Origin: Tribonema minus | Lineage: Eukaryota > Sar > Xanthophyceae > Tribonematales > Tribonemataceae | DNA: 64,000 nt | Assembly: GCA_017506865.1 (NCBI GenBank) | Contig: JAFCMP010000555.1 | Coordinates: 124,001 to 188,000, forward strand | Direction of reading: 5' to 3' | In this document: one piece after another, positions 58,336-64,000 of the stretch | Layout: each line of letters begins with the position of its first letter | Numbering within the stretch: the stretch's first letter is position 1 | Made by a program: the position numbers and the translations under genes | The notes under the pieces: generated by a model | The model's database searches: none | What the model was told of the DNA's origin: nothing | Seen by the model: only the letters and a program-made list of their open reading frames with translations

Positions 58336-59444
58336 CACACTTAAATTTTTTTAGTGTCGAATAAACCGCGAACTCAAGCGCGTTCGTTGTCCCAAGTGGT
58401 AAGGCTTCCGATGCACTCCCTCGCCGTTGACCACTGCTGCCGTATTTGATGTGCGCGGCAGCACAGCTACACAGTCAGGGAGTGCTGAGATGTGATGAAG
58501 TTGTCAGTTTTTTTTGTTTATTCTGACGACTTTTATTCTTGCCGTTCTCGAAGCCAAAACGAGTTTAGTAATCGCTGAGACCAGAAACAGCGTGCAAATG
58601 CCCAAACACAGTTCCAGATGGCATACGATGCACAGGCCAAGACATACACAGCACTGTTGAGAGGTGAGGCAAAAGCTCTGCGGCAGAGGGTGAGATGCTC
58701 TTTCGATCAACACACATAGACATGTGGCAGCGACTCGAGCAAGCAATCATAGTCTAGAGGCAACCATGACAGCACGAAGAGAACTTCAGAACACTTCGCA
58801 AACCTGATGGATGTGTGTGAAACCAGTGCGGATCGCATATTACACGCGCAACCCGTGATGGCGCCTCTTCATCTCCGGATTTGATTATGCTTTCTGTTGA
58901 TAACTTCATGAAGTCAACGCACGCCGCATGCACCAGTATTGTTCCTGAGTGTGCCCTGCACTCGACCCGCACACACACCCCTCCCCCCCCCCCCCCATGA
59001 ACCCCCTCAGCATATGATTTGTCGCCAGCTGCTGTTGATGAGCGCTGCTACAACCCGCCCTCCTCATGCCCCCCCCCTCTATCACTCCGCTAAAAGAAGA
59101 CATCAATAACTAACAAGCCAGTGCTCCTCCCTCGAATGCATGGGCAACCATGGCACCAATTTGAGCCTCTGGGAGGACCTTCCCCCACCCTCGAGTACTG
59201 GCAAGTGGAATCACAACAAATTCCCTCCCCAACACGACCCTTGCCCTTCAGCTCCGACCGCCAGTCACCCCCCGGCCACTGCCCTGAGGGACACAGGACA
59301 CACCCCCGCCTCCCGCTCTGCCACAACTTCAACTACAACTTCAAAAGTTGCACGCCCTTTCCGCACCAGGTACTATCTGTTGCCACCAGCAGCCCCCCCC
59401 TCCCCACCCCCCTGATGTGTGAGCGCTGCTATCGGCCGAGCCGC
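58336..59444. other. Stretch between copy B and the plastid membrane protein gene
   Basis: The first 600 bases are the end of segmental unit B. The rest has C runs at 58981-58996 and 59068-59078 and no supported gene. It contains the 3' flank of the plastid protein gene on the minus strand. Confidence 0.5.
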
Positions 59445-62400
59445 CTAGTAGGTGTCCGGGGACGGCAGGTTGGCGAGCGTTGCTACAACAGCCGCGGCGG
59501 CGACCGCCAGGATGATGGCGCCGGTGGCGAGCGACGCTCCCTTGTTCTCGCCCTCCTCCACCTTCATCTTGGGCTCGATCGCCCACACGTTGGACTTGCC
59601 TGCCGGGTTCAGAAATAATCGCAGGGTAGACTGAGCGTCAGGGGTCATGCGAAGATGGGTTGTGATGCCGCGGGCGCTACAGAACGTATCCCTATGCAGT
59701 CAGGATTAGTGCCGGTGGCGAGCGACGCTCCCTTGTTCTCGCCCTCGATCGCCCGCACGTTGGACTTGCCTGCCGAGTGCAAAAGCAAGTGAGCACAGTG
59801 ACGACCGGGCGTCAGCATTCATGCGACGACGGAAACGCGATGTACCGCGCACCACACAAAACTTCGCTTCTGGCGTGGATGCATCGGCGCTCAACTGCAG
59901 ATGCAGCAGTGCTCGGCAGGTCGGCAGCGCTCACCATCTCGGGTCCCGCCACGCGCCGTACCGCATGTAGAAACGCAACACTTCACTACCGCATACGGGA
60001 CGCGCCGTGCCGCAGCCTAACAGACCTCACTTGAAGTTTGGATGCTCAACCACTATGCAGCATTGCTCAGCAGGTCTGCGGCAGCGCTCACCGTCCTGGT
60101 CCCGCGACGCCCCGTACCGCGTGTAGAACGACACTTCACTACGGCTTACGAGACGCGCCGTACCGCATGTAACACAAACTTCACCTCAAGTCTGGATGCG
60201 CCAGATGCAACAGCGCTCAACAGGTATGCGGCAGCGCTCACCGTCCCTGAACTCCAACACTCGCCGCACCGCACATAACGTACGAAACGTGCCATACCGC
60301 ATGTAACATATTTCACGGCGGCGCACATGCGCCAGCGCTCAATATAATACTGTATGCAGCAGTGCTCAACAGGTGTGCGGCAGCGCTCACCATCCTGGTC
60401 CCGCGATGCGCCGTACCGCATGTTGGCGTTGGGCTGGAAGAAGCCGCTCTGTCCGAACTGCGGCGCCTCCGCCTCGTCCTCCACAACCTCCTCCTGTCAG
60501 AAGAGTACCCAGAATGGAGGCACTTGTAAGTGAGAAATGGACGATTTACTGCTTTTGAAAGTGTTAATGCGTCACATTTTCTTTGGTGCAGTTAGCACTG
60601 CGGCGTCTCCGCCTCATCCTCCACGACCTCCTCCTGCAACAAGCACAACATGATGCATTTGTGATTGAGCGAGGGACGATTTAGTGCCGAATGTTTCATT
60701 CGTCACGCTTCCTTTTGTTGAACTTGAGCTGCCCTCTTTTCAACTTCATACTGCGGCGTCTCCACCTCTTCCTGCACGCCCTCCTTCTGTCAGGATAGTA
60801 ACCAGAATGGAGGCACTTAAGGTTGAGAAGAGACGGTTGACTGCCCAATGCTTTATGCGTCACGCTTCTTTTTTTGAAGTTAACACTGGAGCGTCTCTGT
60901 GGTCGAAGTTAACACTGCGTCTCCGCGCCTCATCCTCCACAGCCTCCTCTTGTTGCAACACCAACCACAACGTGGAGGCACTTTGTGGTTGAAGTGCATG
61001 CGAACGGACTACTGCCAATTTCTCTGCGTCACATCTCCTTGTTTTGAAGTTACGCTGCATTGTGTTGAAGTTGACGCTGCAGCGTCCTTCCGTCTTATCC
61101 GCCGCTGGCCTCCTGCTGCTGGAGTGGTGACATCGTGGAGGCGCTTCGACACGTTGACAGCGCGCACAGAAAATGGTATTGGCTGATTCACAATTTCGTA
61201 AATTGCGGCTGCAGTTGAGGTTGTGGCTGCTCCGCGGCGGTGTCCCCTGCTGCCTTCTTAGAATAGCACATCATGCAGGTGCTTTTTGTTGAAAGGCGCC
61301 GATGACTGTTGCCTTCTGTCATGACACGTGCACCACACAAAATGACTGCCCTTCGTATACAAGCTGAGGGAGACCCTATCTCTAACCCCACAAATGACGA
61401 GTGTCACAACGCAATATCGCCGCTTGCCGCAAACCCCGTTGACCGCTTCTTGAAAATTAAACGGAACATGAACTTGCACTGGGTTCACCCAACGTAACGA
61501 AGGACACTGGTGAAGTTTTCAAAAACAGTGCTAACGAACAGAAAAAAATAACTTGCTTGTGTTATAACTATCCTTGGTGAATGGCCAGCTGCCCTGCAAA
61601 CTCTGGACGTACCAGCTACAGCCAAGACAGCACCATTCAAGCATGATCACAGAGTATCAATAGCGTAGAATGTTTTCGCTTCCTCCCAGCACGTGTGATG
61701 CATGATATGATCATAACAAACAACCAGTTCATGAAAGGACTACTGCTGCAACAGCTGTGATAGGTGACTGCACGCCGCGGAAGTGAGATGGAACGCACCA
61801 CACAAAAAGAGGCAGCGCTACCGCGCTTGCATGTCGACGCTATTATGCCTATATCCTGCTTCACCGCGTGACACTCATCCATCTCGCGTTGCACAGCCTC
61901 AAAAAGCCGCCTTGACATCCGCGATCAGGAATACAAACACAAACACCACACGTCAATGTGTCATCGCTCTGGATGATGAAACGGTCATCAGCGGCTGTGC
62001 TTCAAGTACTATGGGACACACCTCCTCCACAAAACACAAACCCCAGTTTCTACCCCCCCCCCCTCCCTCTCTCTCTCTGATGTACCCAAGCTTCTGTACT
62101 CTTAAGAACTGCAGGTGACGCGCCGCCTCCAAACACCCCAGTTTATATCCCCCTGTCTCTCTCTGACGTACTCAGACTTATCTACTTTAAGTACCACAGG
62201 TGACGCACCTCCTCCACGATGGCCGCTGCCTGCTCCTCCTCCGTCTCGCTCTCGCTCATGCGCAGCTGCCGCACGGCCCGCCGCGTCGCCACAGCGCTGT
62301 TTGAGCCGCGCCACGAGTACAGCGCGACGGGTCACGGGTGAGTCGAGTCGAGTTGCGAGCTGAATGTTGAACTGGGAAAAGGCGTAATCAATGCGACACA

Positions 62401-63881
62401 TTACCCCGAGTGCAGTGCGACGAGTCACGGGTGAGTGGAGTCGAGTCCAGTCGCGAGCTCAATGTGAGAACTAGAAAAAAGCGATACATCGTCCCGTCTT
62501 TGCGTCGCCACAGCGCTGTCGAGCCGTGCCACGAGTACAGCGCTAGCATCAGCAGCGAAATGATGAAGCAGAATTAGAGCTTCCTGGCGCAATACATGAG
62601 CCCCCCTCTGCAAATCAAATGAGAGAACTGGCCCCCGCACTCCATCGCCAAAAGCGTCCAGACCCTTGCGGAATGACTCATTTGTGAACAGTCAGCACCT
62701 ACGTGCGATGCAGCTAAGCCAAGAGCTGCAACCAGAAGGACTGGTGAGGGTTAGGGTTAGAAATAAGTTCTGTGGCACGTCTGTCCTTCCTAGTCTCGGG
62801 CCGGCGCAGCTACGCACTGGCAAATGCACAATGCAGCGCTCTCCTGCCATGAATCAAGTACAACACTGCACGCATGCCAGTGATGTACGTGTACGCGGTG
62901 TGCTGTGGTCATGTTGCGTTTTGAATGGGCACACCTAGCATTGTGTCCAAGAACACTGTGCTATGCCATGTCAGCAACGCACACTCGGTTCAAATGTCGC
63001 TCTAGCGCAGTTGCCGTTGCGGTGTGGTTACTTCAAGCCTGGCGACTAGGGCCAGCGCTAGTAAGGACGCACTACACAGACTACTGTAGAACTTGTCGAG
63101 CGCAGGCACAATCGTTGTGAAACGTCATTGTTACAGTGACTCCATCGCACTTTGAGAAACTTCATGTAATGGCGGTGTGAACCACACGATTGCCATATGC
63201 GTCTGCTTCTCTGTGTGCACGACCTGTGCAGTGTTGTTGCTGCACAATGGCGGGTTCATGGAATGAATGTTATGGATTTTGTGTGCAGACGCCGATAATG
63301 ATTGCAGCTAGGTGACTGCAGCTGACGATACTGGACAACTTGACTAGGTGTGCTGCAAGATACGCGTATCACCAGTAGCTGGCTAATTCCATCACTTCAA
63401 AGCTGCTAATACTGTTCGCTAACAGCTTTCGAAGGGCCGACGCTGAAACTGCGCCGGCAAAGAGGCGTACATATGTGAATGGGCACCGCGCAACGCATGG
63501 TGATGCACGTCCAGCGAGACAGGGTATGGCAAACTTCACGGTCACATTCTACAGCTGCGCTGACCACTCGATCGCTGACGGCAGATACCCACACCTACTG
63601 GAACGGCTCTGCTGTGGTCACTGTGTTCCACATCAAGCGGTGAGCCGATGTGGCATCGGGTCTAGCAGGTACTTCAGCGCTATGCACTGCTAGCAAAGTT
63701 GCACACAGCAGATGAGCGCTAAACTATGGATGCTTTGCGCGCAGCGCCACAAAAGCCAACAGCAATCGTTTACATGGGCAATTTACCTTCTTGCCAGAGA
63801 GCGGCCCGAGCCAACAGGTGCGAATGCGGACACGCACGCCAGGAGGGCCAGCAGAACCACGCACAGCTTCATGGACATCAT
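59445..63881 (-). CDS. Plastid-targeted single-span membrane protein of unknown function
   Basis: Four exons join in phase on the minus strand: 63787-63881, 62209-62296, 60391-60493 and 59445-59599, giving 146 residues plus TAG. The start MMSMKLCVVLLALLACVSA is a signal peptide, and the next residues FAPVGSGRSLARS form the ASAFAP-like motif (Phe at +1) of secondary red plastids, followed by an Arg-rich transit stretch (ATRRAVRQLRM). The mature part is acidic (SESETEEEQ, EEVVEDEAEAP), then QFGQSGFFQPNANMRYG and SNVWAIEPKMKVEE. One transmembrane helix (ASLATGAIILAVAAAAVVAT) precedes a short tail (LANLPSPDTY). Size and layout suggest a small thylakoid or envelope subunit; I do not recognise the family. 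Exons 2, 3 and 4 have echoes. Confidence 0.82.
59700..60275 (-). repeat. Echoes between plastid protein exons 3 and 4
   Basis: At 59708-59772 an upstream echo of the exon 4 acceptor edge repeats ggtggcgagcgacgctcccttgttctcgccctc and acgttggacttgcctgcc, with an internal deletion. At about 59905-59970, 60055-60130 and 60200-60275 are downstream echoes of the exon 3 donor edge (gcggcagcgctcaccgtcctggtcccgcgacg with changes). The real edge is at 60375-60425. Confidence 0.88.
60590..61150 (-). repeat. Upstream echoes of plastid protein exon 3 acceptor edge
   Basis: Four units at about 60592-60650, 60748-60815, 60905-60970 and 61065-61130 repeat the real edge (ggcgcctccgcctcgtcctccacaacctcctcctgtcag, 60460-60500). 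Each unit is separated by a phrase like ttttgaagttaacactg. Confidence 0.85.
62010..62550 (-). repeat. Echoes around plastid protein exon 2
   Basis: Two donor-edge scraps, about 62005-62030 and 62105-62130 (ggtgacgcgccgcctcc), follow the exon in gene direction. An acceptor-edge echo at about 62490-62550 (cgtcgccacagcgctgtcgagccgtgccacgagtacagcgc) precedes it. The phrase gggtgagtsgagtcgagt recurs at 62335 and 62429. Confidence 0.78.
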
Positions 63882-64000
63882 CGTTGGTAGCTGTGTGTAG
63901 AATGCTCCAAGCGTGTATATGTTGCACGCACACGCCTGCTCTCTGACGTCAACAGGCGTGGAAGTTAGCAAAGTTCAAGCCGGACACGCCCTCTGGCGGC

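Larger units (their letters stand above)
50200..58940. repeat. Segmental duplication, unit B (carries the empty MULE site)
   Basis: This is the tandem partner of 32735-50200. At 51700-51850 it runs without interruption from gcctttagaccaggcataacagtgg through a C-rich stretch (51769-51790) to cgcttttgtggccacctttggtcatg. In unit A the two sides of this C stretch are split between 33990-34082 and 43202-43250. It contains gene copy B (51936-58335). Confidence 0.85.

Overview
This is a window of a eukaryotic nuclear genome. Genes are split by many long GT-AG introns, coding exons are clearly GC-richer than introns, and translated exons join in phase into whole proteins. Two genes begin with a signal peptide followed by a transit-like stretch, with Phe at or next to the predicted cleavage point; one reads VSA-FAPV, the motif of plastid proteins in algae with a secondary plastid of red-algal origin. 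Together with short TTAGGG-type tracts, this suggests a haptophyte, stramenopile or cryptophyte alga. I cannot name the species.

Layout. (1) 1-1200, minus: one exon of a KDPG/KHG-aldolase-like gene that runs off the left end. (2) 1967-8154, plus: a complete seven-exon SMP-30/gluconolactonase-family protein. (3) 8921-17976, plus: a complete ten-exon mitochondrial-type malate dehydrogenase. (4) 18609-19150: a 542-bp non-autonomous DNA transposon with a perfect 10-bp target duplication. (5) 19521-24684, plus: a four-exon protein with a plastid-type presequence and a ChuX/HutX-like heme-utilisation domain. (6) 26485-31964, plus: a seven-exon nucleoplasmin-like (HD2/FKBP-NPL type) acidic nuclear protein. 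(7) About 32735-58940: a head-to-tail segmental duplication, each unit carrying one copy of the same unrecognised minus-strand membrane-protein gene. The left unit is interrupted by a 9.1-kb Mutator-like (MULE/FAR1) transposon at 34083-43201; the right unit keeps the empty site. (8) 59445-63881, minus: a complete four-exon plastid-targeted single-span membrane protein.

The strongest unexplained pattern runs through all host genes. Next to many exons the flanking intron holds one to four degenerate tandem copies of the nearby exon edge with its splice site: copies of the 3' edge and donor lie downstream, and copies of the acceptor and 5' edge lie upstream. I call these exon-edge echoes. Much of the intron length seems to have been built this way.

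The MULE is notable in itself. It has near-identical terminal inverted repeats of about 190 bp, each holding a perfect 13-bp-arm palindrome. Its transposase has a FAR1-type zinc finger, a DDE core and a SWIM finger, followed in the same reading frame by a PDZ-like domain, an Ala-rich tandem repeat and a basic tail. The element also carries a GC-rich fragment that looks like a captured choline/ethanolamine kinase exon.

Gene models were assembled by eye from splice sites, reading phase and family resemblance. The four long host models (gluconolactonase, MDH, HutX-like, nucleoplasmin-like) and the plastid membrane protein all sum to whole codon counts. Most of the other open frames in this GC-rich DNA are shadows and are not listed.
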